NCBI GenBank assembly: GCA_019828595.1
Contig: JAHQRK010000014.1
Span: 1 to 64,000, forward strand
Length of the DNA: 64,000 nt
Reading direction: 5' to 3'
Source: Aphanomyces cochlioides
Taxonomy: Eukaryota > Oomycota > Saprolegniomycetes > Saprolegniales > Verrucalvaceae
This document shows, in pieces, positions 1-15,000 of the stretch. The translations under genes and the position numbers were made by a program. Positions within the stretch are counted from its first letter, which is position 1, and every line of letters begins with the position of its first letter. The notes under the pieces are model-generated. The model was not told the DNA's origin, did not search any database, and saw only the letters and a program-made list of their open reading frames with translations.

Positions 1-3000
1 AAAGTGGAGAAAAAGTGGCATCGAGATGCATTTTGTGGGGTATGCTTGGGACTCTCGCATGTTGATTTAGGACCAATTGATGCTTGGTCGTCCACCACAC
101 GAGCATGACACCTTTCAAACATGCCAGACGTGGCGAGTGGGGTTCGATGGGGTCGAGATGTGCATGTGGCACGTGGGTACCAAAAGTGGAGAAAAAGTGG
201 CATCGAGATGCATTTTGTGGGGTATGCTTGGGACTCTCGCGTGTTGATTTGGACCAAGTTGATGCTTGGTCGTCCACCACACGAGCATGACACCTTCAAA
301 CATGCCAGACGTGGCGAGTGGGTATCTCGATGGGGTCGAGATGTGCATGTGGCACGTGGGTACCAAAAGTGGAGAAAAAGTGGCATCGAGATGCATTTTG
401 TGGGGTATGCTTGGGACTCTCGCGTGTTGATTTCGGACCAAGTTGATGCTTGGTCGTCCACCACACGAGCATGACACCTTTCAAACATGCCAGACGTGGC
501 GAGTGGGTATCTCGATGGGGTCGAGATGTGCATGTGGCACGTGGGTACCAAAAGTGGAGAAAAAGTGGCATCGAGATGCATTTTGTGGGGTATGCTTGGG
601 ACTCTCGCGTGTTGATTTCGGACCAAGTTGATGCTTGGTCGTCCACCACACGAGCATGACACCTTTCAAACATGCCAGACGTGGCGAGTGGGTATCTCGA
701 TGGGGTCGAGATGTGCATGTGGCACGTGGGTACCAAAAGTGGAGAAAAAGTGGCATCGAGATGCATTTTGTGGGGTATGCTTGGGACTCTCGCGTGTTGA
801 TTTCGGACCAAGTTGATGCTTGGTCGTCCACCACACGAGCATGACACCTTTCAAACATGCCAGACGTGGCGAGTGGGTATCTCGATGGGGTCGAGATGTG
901 CATGTGGCACGTGGGTACCAAAAGTGGAGAAAAAGTGGCATCGAGATGCATTTTGTGGGGTATGCTTGGGACTCTCGCGTGTTGATTTCGGACCAAGTTG
1001 ATGCTTGGTCGTCCACCACACGAGCATGACACCTTTCAAACATGCCAGACGTGGCGAGTGGGTATCTCGATGGGGTCGAGATGTGCATGTGGCACGTGGG
1101 TACCGAAAGTGGAGAAAAAGTGGCATCGAGATGCATTTTGTGGGGTATGCTTGGGACTCTCGCGTGTTGATTTCGGACCAAGTTGATGCTTGGTCGTCCA
1201 CCACACGAGCATGACACCTTTCAAACATGCCAGACGTGGCGAGTGGGTATCTCGATGGGGTCGAGATGTGCATGTGGCACGTGGGTACCAAAAGTGGAGA
1301 AAAAGTGGCATCGAGATGCATTTTGTGGGGTATGCTTGGGACTCTCGCGTGTTGATTTCGGACCAAGTTGATGCTTGGTCGTCCACCACACGAGCATGAC
1401 ACCTTTCAAACATGCCAGACGTGGCGAGTGGGTATCTCGATGGGGTCGAGATGTGCATGTGGCACGTGGGTACCAAAAGTGGAGAAAAAGTGGCATCGAG
1501 ATGCATTTTGTGGGGTATGCTTGGGACTCTCGCGTGTTGATTTCGGACCAAGTTGATGCTTGGTCGTCCACCACACGAGCATGACACCTTTCAAACATGC
1601 CAGACGTGGCGAGTGGGTATCTCGATGGGGTCGAGATGTGCATGTGGCACGTGGGTACCAAAAGTGGAGAAAAAGTGGCATCGAGATGCATTTTGTGGGG
1701 TATGCTTGGGACTCTCGCGTGTTGATTTCGGACCAAGTTGATGCTTGGTCGTCCACCACACGAGCATGACACCTTTCAAACATGCCAGACGTGGCGAGTG
1801 GGTATCTCGATGGGGTCGAGATGTGCATGTGGCACGTGGGTACCAAAAGTGGAGAAAAAGTGGCATCGAGATGCATTTTGTGGGGTATGCTTGGGACTCT
1901 CGCGTGTTGATTTCGGACCAAGTTGATGCTTGGTCGTCCACCACACGAGCATGACACCTTTCAAACATGCCAGACGTGGCGAGTGGGTATCTCGATGGGG
2001 TCGAGATGTGCATGTGGCACGTGGGTACCAAAAGTGGAGAAAAAGTGGCATCGAGATGCATTTTGTGGGGTATGCTTGGGACTCTCGCGTGTTGATTTCG
2101 GACCAAGTTGATGCTTGGTCGTCCACCACACGAGCATGACACCTTTCAAACATGCCAGACGTGGCGAGTGGGTATCTCGATGGGGTCGAGATGTGCATGT
2201 GGCACGTGGGTACCAAAAGTGGAGAAAAAAGTGGCATCGAGATGCATTTTGTGGGGTATGCTTGGGACTCTCGCGTGTTGATTTCGGACCAAGTTGATGC
2301 TTGGTCGTCCACCACACGAGCATGACACCTTTCAAACATGCCAGACGTGGCGAGTGGGTATCTCGATGGGGTCGAGATGTGCATGTGGCACGTGGGTACC
2401 AAAAGTGGAGAAAAAGTGGCATCGAGATGCATTTTGTGGGGTATGCTTGGGACTCTCGCGTGTTGATTTCGGACCAAGTTGATGCTTGGTCGTCCACCAC
2501 ACGAGCATGACACCTTTCAAACATGCCAGACGTGGCGAGTGGGTATCTCGATGGGGTCGAGATGTGCATGTGGCACGTGGGTACCAAAAGTGGAGAAAAA
2601 GTGGCATCGAGATGCATTTTGTGGGGTATGCTTGGGACTCTCGCGTGTTGATTTCGGACCAAGTTGATGCTTGGTCGTCCACCACACGAGCATGACACCT
2701 TTCAAACATGCCAGACGTGGCGAGTGGGTATCTCGATGGGGTCGAGATGTGCATGTGGCACGTGGGTACCAAAAGTGGAGAAAAAGTGGCATCGAGATGC
2801 ATTTTGTGGGGTATGCTTGGGACTCTCGCGTGTTGATTTCGGACCAAGTTGATGCTTGGTCGTCCACCACACGAGCATGACACCTTTCAAACATGCCAGA
2901 CGTGGCGAGTGGGTATCTCGATGGGGTCGAGATGTGCATGTGGCACGTGGGTACCAAAAGTGGAGAAAAAGTGGCATCGAGATGCATTTTGTGGGGTATG

Positions 3001-6000
3001 CTTGGGACTCTCGCGTGTTGATTTCGGACCAAGTTGATGCTTGGTCGTCCACCACACGAGCATGACACCTTTCAAACATGCCAGACGTGGCGAGTGGGTA
3101 TCTCGATGGGGTCGAGATGTGCATGTGGCACGTGGGTACCAAAAGTGGAGAAAAAGTGGCATCGAGATGCATTTTGTGGGGTATGCTTGGGACTCTCGCG
3201 TGTTGATTTCGGACCAAGTTGATGCTTGGTCGTCCACCACACGAGCATGACACCTTTCAAACATGCCAGACGTGGCGAGTGGGTATCTCGATGGGGTCGA
3301 GATGTGCATGTGGCACGTGGGTACCAAAAGTGGAGAAAAAGTGGCATCGAGATGCATTTTGTGGGGTATGCTTGGGACTCTCGCGTGTTGATTTCGGACC
3401 AAGTTGATGCTTGGTCGTCCACCACACGAGCATGACACCTTTCAAACATGCCAGACGTGGCGAGTGGGTATCTCGATGGGGTCGAGATGTGCATGTGGCA
3501 CGTGGGTACCAAAAGTGGAGAAAAAGTGGCATCGAGATGCATTTTGTGGGGTATGCTTGGGACTCTCGCGTGTTGATTTCGGACCAAGTTGATGCTTGGT
3601 CGTCCACCACACGAGCATGACACCTTTCAAACATGCCAGACGTGGCGAGTGGGTATCTCGATGGGGTCGAGATGTGCATGTGGCACGTGGGTACCAAAAG
3701 TGGAGAAAAAGTGGCATCGAGATGCATTTTGTGGGGTATGCTTGGGACTCTCGCGTGTTGATTTCGGACCAAGTTGATGCTTGGTCGTCCACCACACGAG
3801 CATGACACCTTTCAAACATGCCAGACGTGGCGAGTGGGTATCTCGATGGGGTCGAGATGTGCATGTGGCACGTGGGTACCAAAAGTGGAGAAAAAGTGGC
3901 ATCGAGATGCATTTTGTGGGGTATGCTTGGGACTCTCGCGTGTTGATTTCGGACCAAGTTGATGCTTGGTCGTCCACCACACGAGCATGACACCTTTCAA
4001 ACATGCCAGACGTGGCGAGTGGGTATCTCGATGGGGTCGAGATGTGCATGTGGCACGTGGGTACCAAAAGTGGAGAAAAAGTGGCATCGAGATGCATTTT
4101 GTGGGGTATGCTTGGGACTCTCGCGTGTTGATTTCGGACCAAGTTGATGCTTGGTCGTCCACCACACGAGCATGACACCTTTCAAACATGCCAGACGTGG
4201 CGAGTGGGTATCTCGATGGGGTCGAGATGTGCATGTGGCACGTGGGTACCAAAAGTGGAGAAAAAGTGGCATCGAGATGCATTTTGTGGGGTATGCTTGG
4301 GACTCTCGCGTGTTGATTTCGGACCAAGTTGATGCTTGGTCGTCCACCACACGAGCATGACACCTTTCAAACATGCCAGACGTGGCGAGTGGGTATCTCG
4401 ATGGGGTCGAGATGTGCATGTGGCACGTGGGTACCAAAAGTGGAGAAAAAGTGGCATCGAGATGCATTTTGTGGGGTATGCTTGGGACTCTCGCGTGTTG
4501 ATTTCGGACCAAGTTGATGCTTGGTCGTCCACCACACGAGCATGACACCTTTCAAACATGCCAGACGTGGCGAGTGGGTATCTCGATGGGGTCGAGATGT
4601 GCATGTGGCACGTGGGTACCAAAAGTGGAGAAAAAGTGGCATCGAGATGCATTTTGTGGGGTATGCTTGGGACTCTCGCGTGTTGATTTCGGACCAAGTT
4701 GATGCTTGGTCGTCCACCACACGAGCATGACACCTTTCAAACATGCCAGACGTGGCGAGTGGGTATCTCGATGGGGTCGAGATGTGCATGTGGCACGTGG
4801 GTACCAAAAGTGGAGAAAAAGTGGCATCGAGATGCATTTTGTGGGGTATGCTTGGGACTCTCGCGTGTTGATTTCGGACCAAGTTGATGCTTGGTCGTCC
4901 ACCACACGAGCATGACACCTTTCAAACATGCCAGACGTGGCGAGTGGGTATCTCGATGGGGTCGAGATGTGCATGTGGCACGTGGGTACCAAAAGTGGAG
5001 AAAAAGTGGCATCGAGATGCATTTTGTGGGGTATGCTTGGGACTCTCGCGTGTTGATTTCGGACCAAGTTGATGCTTGGTCGTCCACCACACGAGCATGA
5101 CACCTTTCAAACATGCCAGACGTGGCGAGTGGGTATCTCGATGGGGTCGAGATGTGCATGTGGCACGTGGGTACCAAAAGTGGAGAAAAAGTGGCATCGA
5201 GATGCATTTTGTGGGGTATGCTTGGGACTCTCGCGTGTTGATTTCGGACCAAGTTGATGCTTGGTCGTCCACCACACGAGCATGACACCTTTCAAACATG
5301 CCAGACGTGGCGAGTGGGTATCTCGATGGGGTCGAGATGTGCATGTGGCACGTGGGTACCAAAAGTGGAGAAAAAGTGGCATCGAGATGCATTTTGTGGG
5401 GTATGCTTGGGACTCTCGCGTGTTGATTTCGGACCAAGTTGATGCTTGGTCGTCCACCACACGAGCATGACACCTTTCAAACATGCCAGACGTGGCGAGT
5501 GGGTATCTCGATGGGGTCGAGATGTGCGTGTGGCACGTGGGTACCAAAAGTGGAGAAAAGAGTCGCATCGAGATGCATTTTGTGGGGTATGCTTGGGACT
5601 CTCGCGTGTTGATTTCGGACCAAGTTGATGCTTGGTCGTCCACCACACGAGCATGACACCTTCAAACATGCCAGACGTGGCACAGTGGGTATCTCGATCG
5701 GTCCAAGAGATGTGCGTGTGGCACGTGGGTACAAAGTGAAAAAAGTGGCATCGAGATCATTTTTGTGGGGTATGCTTGGGACTCTCGTGTGTTGATTTCG
5801 GACCAAGTTCCGTGTGGTCGTCACCACAACTGACACCTTTCGAACGTGCAGAACGTGGCGAGTGGGTATCTCGATGGGGTCAAGAATGCATGTGGCACGT
5901 GGGTACCGAAAGTGGGAGAAAAAGTGGCATCGATGCATTTTGTGGGGTATGCTTGGGACTCTCACGTGTTGATTTCGGACCAAGTTGATGCTTGGTCATC

Positions 6001-9000
6001 CACCACACGAGCATGACACCTTTCAAACATGCCAGACGTGGCGAGTGGGTATCTCGATGGGGTCGAGATGTGCATGTGGCACGTGGGTACCAAAAGTGGA
6101 GAAAAAGTGGCATCGAGATGCATTTTGTGGGGTATGCTTGGGACTCTCGCGTGTTGATTTCGGACCAAGTTGATGCTTGGTCGTCCACCACACGAGCATG
6201 ACACCTTTCAAACATGCCAGACGTGGCGAGTGGGTATCTCGATGGGGTCGAGATGTGCATGTGGCACGTGGGTACCAAAAGTGGAGAAAAAGTGGCATCG
6301 AGATGCATTTTGTGGGGTATGCTTGGGACTCTCGCGTGTTGATTTCGGACCAAGTTGATGCTTGGTCGTCCACCACACGAGCATGACACCTTTCAAACAT
6401 GCCAGACGTGGCGAGTGGGTATCTCGATGGGGTCGAGATGTGCATGTGGCACGTGGGTACCAAAAGTGGAGAAAAAAGTGGCATCGAGATGCATTTTGTG
6501 GGGTATGCTTGGGACTCTCGCGTGTTGATTTCGGACCAAGTTGATGCTTGGTCGTCCACCACACGAGCATGACACCTTTCAAACATGCCAGACGTGGCGA
6601 GTGGGTATCTCGATGGGGTCGAGATGTGCATGTGGCACGTGGGTACCAAAAGTGGAGAAAAAGTGGCATCGAGATGCATTTTGTGGGGTATGCTTGGGAC
6701 TCTCGCGTGTTGATTTCGGACCAAGTTGATGCTTGGTCGTCCACCACACGAGCATGACACCTTTCAAACATGCCAGACGTGGCGAGTGGGTATCTCGATG
6801 GGGTCGAGATGTGCATGTGGCACGTGGGTACCAAAAGTGGAGAAAAAGTGGCATCGAGATGCATTTTGTGGGGTATGCTTGGGACTCTCGCGTGTTGATT
6901 TCGGACCAAGTTGATGCTTGGTCGTCCACCACACGAGCATGACACCTTTCAAACATGCCAGACGTGGCGAGTGGGTATCTCGATGGGGTCGAGATGTGCA
7001 TGTGGCACGTGGGTACCAAAAGTGGAGAAAAAGTGGCATCGAGATGCATTTTGTGGGGTATGCTTGGGACTCTCGCGTGTTGATTTCGGACCAAGTTGAT
7101 GCTTGGTCGTCCACCACACGAGCATGACACCTTTCAAACATGCCAGACGTGGCGAGTGGGTATCTCGATGGGGTCGAGATGTGCATGTGGCACGTGGGTA
7201 CCAAAAGTGGAGAAAAAGTGGCATCGAGATGCATTTTGTGGGGTATGCTTGGGACTCTCGCGTGTTGATTTCGGACCAAGTTGATGCTTGGTCGTCCACC
7301 ACACGAGCATGACACCTTTCAAACATGCCAGACGTGGCGAGTGGGTATCTCGATGGGGTCGAGATGTGCATGTGGCACGTGGGTACCAAAAGTGGAGAAA
7401 AAGTGGCATCGAGATGCATTTTGTGGGGTATGCTTGGGACTCTCGCGTGTTGATTTCGGACCAAGTTGATGCTTGGTCGTCCACCACACGAGCATGACAC
7501 CTTTCAAACATGCCAGACGTGGCGAGTGGGTATCTCGATGGGGTCGAGATGTGCATGTGGCACGTGGGTACCAAAAGTGGAGAAAAAGTGGCATCGAGAT
7601 GCATTTTGTGGGGTATGCTTGGGACTCTCGCGTGTTGATTTCGGACCAAGTTGATGCTTGGTCGTCCACCACACGAGCATGACACCTTTCAAACATGCCA
7701 GACGTGGCGAGTGGGTATCTCGATGGGGTCGAGATGTGCATGTGGCACGTGGGTACCAAAAGTGGAGAAAAAGTGGCATCGAGATGCATTTTGTGGGGTA
7801 TGCTTGGGACTCTCGCGTGTTGATTTCGGACCAAGTTGATGCTTGGTCGTCCACCACACGAGCATGACACCTTTCAAACATGCCAGACGTGGCGAGTGGG
7901 TATCTCGATGGGGTCGAGATGTGCATGTGGCACGTGGGTACCAAAAGTGGAGAAAAAGTGGCATCGAGATGCATTTTGTGGGGTATGCTTGGGACTCTCG
8001 CGTGTTGATTTCGGACCAAGTTGATGCTTGGTCGTCCACCACACGAGCATGACACCTTTCAAACATGCCAGACGTGGCGAGTGGGTATCTCGATGGGGTC
8101 GAGATGTGCATGTGGCACGTGGGTACCAAAAGTGGAGAAAAAGTGGCATCGAGATGCATTTTGTGGGGTATGCTTGGGACTCTCGCGTGTTGATTTCGGA
8201 CCAAGTTGATGCTTGGTCGTCCACCACACGAGCATGACACCTTTCAAACATGCCAGACGTGGCGAGTGGGTATCTCGATGGGGTCGAGATGTGCATGTGG
8301 CACGTGGGTACCAAAAGTGGAGAAAAAGTGGCATCGAGATGCATTTTGTGGGGTATGCTTGGGACTCTCGCGTGTTGATTTCGGACCAAGTTGATGCTTG
8401 GTCGTCCACCACACGAGCATGACACCTTTCAAACATGCCAGACGTGGCGAGTGGGTATCTCGATGGGGTCGAGATGTGCATGTGGCACGTGGGTACCAAA
8501 AGTGGAGAAAAAGTGGCATCGAGATGCATTTTGTGGGGTATGCTTGGGACTCTCGCGTGTTGATTTCGGACCAAGTTGATGCTTGGTCGTCCACCACACG
8601 AGCATGACACCTTTCAAACATGCCAGACGTGGCGAGTGGGTATCTCGATGGGGTCGAGATGTGCATGTGGCACGTGGGTACCAAAAGTGGAGAAAAAGTG
8701 GCATCGAGATGCATTTTGTGGGGTATGCTTGGGACTCTCGCGTGTTGATTTCGGACCAAGTTGATGCTTGGTCGTCCACCACACGAGCATGACACCTTTC
8801 AAACATGCCAGACGTGGCGAGTGGGTATCTCGATGGGGTCGAGATGTGCATGTGGCACGTGGGTACCAAAAGTGGAGAAAAAGTGGCATCGAGATGCATT
8901 TTGTGGGGTATGCTTGGGACTCTCGCGTGTTGATTTCGGACCAAGTTGATGCTTGGTCGTCCACCACACGAGCATGACACCTTTCAAACATGCCAGACGT

Positions 9001-12000
9001 GGCGAGTGGGTATCTCGATGGGGTCGAGATGTGCATGTGGCACGTGGGTACCAAAAGTGGAGAAAAAGTGGCATCGAGATGCATTTTGTGGGGTATGCTT
9101 GGGACTCTCGCGTGTTGATTTCGGACCAAGTTGATGCTTGGTCGTCCACCACACGAGCATGACACCTTTCAAACATGCCAGACGTGGCGAGTGGGTATCT
9201 CGATGGGGTCGAGATGTGCATGTGGCACGTGGGTACCAAAAGTGGAGAAAAAGTGGCATCGAGATGCATTTTGTGGGGTATGCTTGGGACTCTCGCGTGT
9301 TGATTTCGGACCAAGTTGATGCTTGGTCGTCCACCACACGAGCATGACACCTTTCAAACATGCCAGACGTGGCGAGTGGGTATCTCGATGGGGTCGAGAT
9401 GTGCATGTGGCACGTGGGTACCAAAAGTGGAGAAAAAGTGGCATCGAGATGCATTTTGTGGGGTATGCTTGGGACTCTCGCGTGTTGATTTCGGACCAAG
9501 TTGATGCTTGGTCGTCCACCACACGAGCATGACACCTTTCAAACATGCCAGACGTGGCGAGTGGGTATCTCGATGGGGTCGAGATGTGCATGTGGCACGT
9601 GGGTACCAAAAGTGGAGAAAAAGTGGCATCGAGATGCATTTTGTGGGGTATGCTTGGGACTCTCGCGTGTTGATTTCGGACCAAGTTGATGCTTGGTCGT
9701 CCACCACACGAGCATGACACCTTTCAAACATGCCAGACGTGGCGAGTGGGTATCTCGATGGGGTCGAGATGTGCATGTGGCACGTGGGTACCAAAAGTGG
9801 AGAAAAAGTGGCATCGAGATGCATTTTGTGGGGTATGCTTGGGACTCTCGCGTGTTGATTTCGGACCAAGTTGATGCTTGGTCGTCCACCACACGAGCAT
9901 GACACCTTTCAAACATGCCAGACGTGGCGAGTGGGTATCTCGATGGGGTCGAGATGTGCATGTGGCACGTGGGTACCAAAAGTGGAGAAAAAGTGGCATC
10001 GAGATGCATTTTGTGGGGTATGCTTGGGACTCTCGCGTGTTGATTTCGGACCAAGTTGATGCTTGGTCGTCCACCACACGAGCATGACACCTTTCAAACA
10101 TGCCAGACGTGGCGAGTGGGTATCTCGATGGGGTCGAGATGTGCATGTGGCACGTGGGTACCAAAAGTGGAGAAAAAGTGGCATCGAGATGCATTTTGTG
10201 GGGTATGCTTGGGACTCTCGCGTGTTGATTTCGGACCAAGTTGATGCTTGGTCGTCCACCACACGAGCATGACACCTTTCAAACATGCCAGACGTGGCGA
10301 GTGGGTATCTCGATGGGGTCGAGATGTGCATGTGGCACGTGGGTACCAAAAGTGGAGAAAAAGTGGCATCGAGATGCATTTTGTGGGGTATGCTTGGGAC
10401 TCTCGCGTGTTGATTTCGGACCAAGTTGATGCTTGGTCGTCCACCACACGAGCATGACACCTTTCAAACATGCCAGACGTGGCGAGTGGGTATCTCGATG
10501 GGGTCGAGATGTGCATGTGGCACGTGGGTACCAAAAGTGGAGAAAAAGTGGCATCGAGATGCATTTTGTGGGGTATGCTTGGGACTCTCGCGTGTTGATT
10601 TCGGACCAAGTTGATGCTTGGTCGTCCACCACACGAGCATGACACCTTTCAAACATGCCAGACGTGGCGAGTGGGTATCTCGATGGGGTCGAGATGTGCA
10701 TGTGGCACGTGGGTACCAAAAGTGGAGAAAAAGTGGCATCGAGATGCATTTTGTGGGGTATGCTTGGGACTCTCGCGTGTTGATTTCGGACCAAGTTGAT
10801 GCTTGGTCGTCCACCACACGAGCATGACACCTTTCAAACATGCCAGACGTGGCGAGTGGGTATCTCGATGGGGTCGAGATGTGCATGTGGCACGTGGGTA
10901 CCAAAAGTGGAGAAAAAGTGGCATCGAGATGCATTTTGTGGGGTATGCTTGGGACTCTCGCGTGTTGATTTCGGACCAAGTTGATGCTTGGTCGTCCACC
11001 ACACGAGCATGACACCTTTCAAACATGCCAGACGTGGCGAGTGGGTATCTCGATGGGGTCGAGATGTGCATGTGGCACGTGGGTACCAAAAGTGGAGAAA
11101 AAGTGGCATCGAGATGCATTTTGTGGGGTATGCTTGGGACTCTCGCGTGTTGATTTCGGACCAAGTTGATGCTTGGTCGTCCACCACACGAGCATGACAC
11201 CTTTCAAACATGCCAGACGTGGCGAGTGGGTATCTCGATGGGGTCGAGATGTGCATGTGGCACGTGGGTACCAAAAGTGGAGAAAAAGTGGCATCGAGAT
11301 GCATTTTGTGGGGTATGCTTGGGACTCTCGCGTGTTGATTTCGGACCAAGTTGATGCTTGGTCGTCCACCACACGAGCATGACACCTTTCAAACATGCCA
11401 GACGTGGCGAGTGGGTATCTCGATGGGGTCGAGATGTGCATGTGGCACGTGGGTACCAAAAGTGGAGAAAAAGTGGCATCGAGATGCATTTTGTGGGGTA
11501 TGCTTGGGACTCTCGCGTGTTGATTTCGGACCAAGTTGATGCTTGGTCGTCCACCACACGAGCATGACACCTTTCAAACATGCCAGACGTGGCGAGTGGG
11601 TATCTCGATGGGGTCGAGATGTGCATGTGGCACGTGGGTACCAAAAGTGGAGAAAAAGTGGCATCGAGATGCATTTTGTGGGGTATGCTTGGGACTCTCG
11701 CGTGTTGATTTCGGACCAAGTTGATGCTTGGTCGTCCACCACACGAGCATGACACCTTTCAAACATGCCAGACGTGGCGAGTGGGTATCTCGATGGGGTC
11801 GAGATGTGCATGTGGCACGTGGGTACCAAAAGTGGAGAAAAAGTGGCATCGAGATGCATTTTGTGGGGTATGCTTGGGACTCTCGCGTGTTGATTTCGGA
11901 CCAAGTTGATGCTTGGTCGTCCACCACACGAGCATGACACCTTTCAAACATGCCAGACGTGGCGAGTGGGTATCTCGATGGGGTCGAGATGTGCATGTGG

Positions 12001-15000
12001 CACGTGGGTACCAAAAGTGGAGAAAAAGTGGCATCGAGATGCATTTTGTGGGGTATGCTTGGGACTCTCGCGTGTTGATTTCGGACCAAGTTGATGCTTG
12101 GTCGTCCACCACACGAGCATGACACCTTTCAAACATGCCAGACGTGGCGAGTGGGTATCTCGATGGGGTCGAGATGTGCATGTGGCACGTGGGTACCAAA
12201 AGTGGAGAAAAAGTGGCATCGAGATGCATTTTGTGGGGTATGCTTGGGACTCTCGCGTGTTGATTTCGGACCAAGTTGATGCTTGGTCGTCCACCACACG
12301 AGCATGACACCTTTCAAACATGCCAGACGTGGCGAGTGGGTATCTCGATGGGGTCGAGATGTGCATGTGGCACGTGGGTACCAAAAGTGGAGAAAAAGTG
12401 GCATCGAGATGCATTTTGTGGGGTATGCTTGGGACTCTCGCGTGTTGATTTCGGACCAAGTTGATGCTTGGTCGTCCACCACACGAGCATGACACCTTTC
12501 AAACATGCCAGACGTGGCGAGTGGGTATCTCGATGGGGTCGAGATGTGCATGTGGCACGTGGGTACCAAAAGTGGAGAAAAAGTGGCATCGAGATGCATT
12601 TTGTGGGGTATGCTTGGGACTCTCGCGTGTTGATTTCGGACCAAGTTGATGCTTGGTCGTCCACCACACGAGCATGACACCTTTCAAACATGCCAGACGT
12701 GGCGAGTGGGTATCTCGATGGGGTCGAGATGTGCATGTGGCACGTGGGTACCAAAAGTGGAGAAAAAGTGGCATCGAGATGCATTTTGTGGGGTATGCTT
12801 GGGACTCTCGCGTGTTGATTTCGGACCAAGTTGATGCTTGGTCGTCCACCACACGAGCATGACACCTTTCAAACATGCCAGACGTGGCGAGTGGGTATCT
12901 CGATGGGGTCGAGATGTGCATGTGGCACGTGGGTACCAAAAGTGGAGAAAAAGTGGCATCGAGATGCATTTTGTGGGGTATGCTTGGGACTCTCGCGTGT
13001 TGATTTCGGACCAAGTTGATGCTTGGTCGTCCACCACACGAGCATGACACCTTTCAAACATGCCAGACGTGGCGAGTGGGTATCTCGATGGGGTCGAGAT
13101 GTGCATGTGGCACGTGGGTACCAAAAGTGGAGAAAAAGTGGCATCGAGATGCATTTTGTGGGGTATGCTTGGGACTCTCGCGTGTTGATTTCGGACCAAG
13201 TTGATGCTTGGTCGTCCACCACACGAGCATGACACCTTTCAAACATGCCAGACGTGGCGAGTGGGTATCTCGATGGGGTCGAGATGTGCATGTGGCACGT
13301 GGGTACCAAAAGTGGAGAAAAAGTGGCATCGAGATGCATTTTGTGGGGTATGCTTGGGACTCTCGCGTGTTGATTTCGGACCAAGTTGATGCTTGGTCGT
13401 CCACCACACGAGCATGACACCTTTCAAACATGCCAGACGTGGCGAGTGGGTATCTCGATGGGGTCGAGATGTGCATGTGGCACGTGGGTACCAAAAGTGG
13501 AGAAAAAGTGGCATCGAGATGCATTTTGTGGGGTATGCTTGGGACTCTCGCGTGTTGATTTCGGACCAAGTTGATGCTTGGTCGTCCACCACACGAGCAT
13601 GACACCTTTCAAACATGCCAGACGTGGCGAGTGGGTATCTCGATGGGGTCGAGATGTGCATGTGGCACGTGGGTACCAAAAGTGGAGAAAAAGTGGCATC
13701 GAGATGCATTTTGTGGGGTATGCTTGGGACTCTCGCGTGTTGATTTCGGACCAAGTTGATGCTTGGTCGTCCACCACACGAGCATGACACCTTTCAAACA
13801 TGCCAGACGTGGCGAGTGGGTATCTCGATGGGGTCGAGATGTGCATGTGGCACGTGGGTACCAAAAGTGGAGAAAAAGTGGCATCGAGATGCATTTTGTG
13901 GGGTATGCTTGGGACTCTCGCGTGTTGATTTCGGACCAAGTTGATGCTTGGTCGTCCACCACACGAGCATGACACCTTTCAAACATGCCAGACGTGGCGA
14001 GTGGGTATCTCGATGGGGTCGAGATGTGCATGTGGCACGTGGGTACCAAAAGTGGAGAAAAAGTGGCATCGAGATGCATTTTGTGGGGTATGCTTGGGAC
14101 TCTCGCGTGTTGATTTCGGACCAAGTTGATGCTTGGTCGTCCACCACACGAGCATGACACCTTTCAAACATGCCAGACGTGGCGAGTGGGTATCTCGATG
14201 GGGTCGAGATGTGCATGTGGCACGTGGGTACCAAAAGTGGAGAAAAAGTGGCATCGAGATGCATTTTGTGGGGTATGCTTGGGACTCTCGCGTGTTGATT
14301 TCGGACCAAGTTGATGCTTGGTCGTCCACCACACGAGCATGACACCTTTCAAACATGCCAGACGTGGCGAGTGGGTATCTCGATGGGGTCGAGATGTGCA
14401 TGTGGCACGTGGGTACCAAAAGTGGAGAAAAAGTGGCATCGAGATGCATTTTGTGGGGTATGCTTGGGACTCTCGCGTGTTGATTTCGGACCAAGTTGAT
14501 GCTTGGTCGTCCACCACACGAGCATGACACCTTTCAAACATGCCAGACGTGGCGAGTGGGTATCTCGATGGGGTCGAGATGTGCATGTGGCACGTGGGTA
14601 CCAAAAGTGGAGAAAAAGTGGCATCGAGATGCATTTTGTGGGGTATGCTTGGGACTCTCGCGTGTTGATTTCGGACCAAGTTGATGCTTGGTCGTCCACC
14701 ACACGAGCATGACACCTTTCAAACATGCCAGACGTGGCGAGTGGGTATCTCGATGGGGTCGAGATGTGCATGTGGCACGTGGGTACCAAAAGTGGAGAAA
14801 AAGTGGCATCGAGATGCATTTTGTGGGGTATGCTTGGGACTCTCGCGTGTTGATTTCGGACCAAGTTGATGCTTGGTCGTCCACCACACGAGCATGACAC
14901 CTTTCAAACATGCCAGACGTGGCGAGTGGGTATCTCGATGGGGTCGAGATGTGCATGTGGCACGTGGGTACCAAAAGTGGAGAAAAAGTGGCATCGAGAT

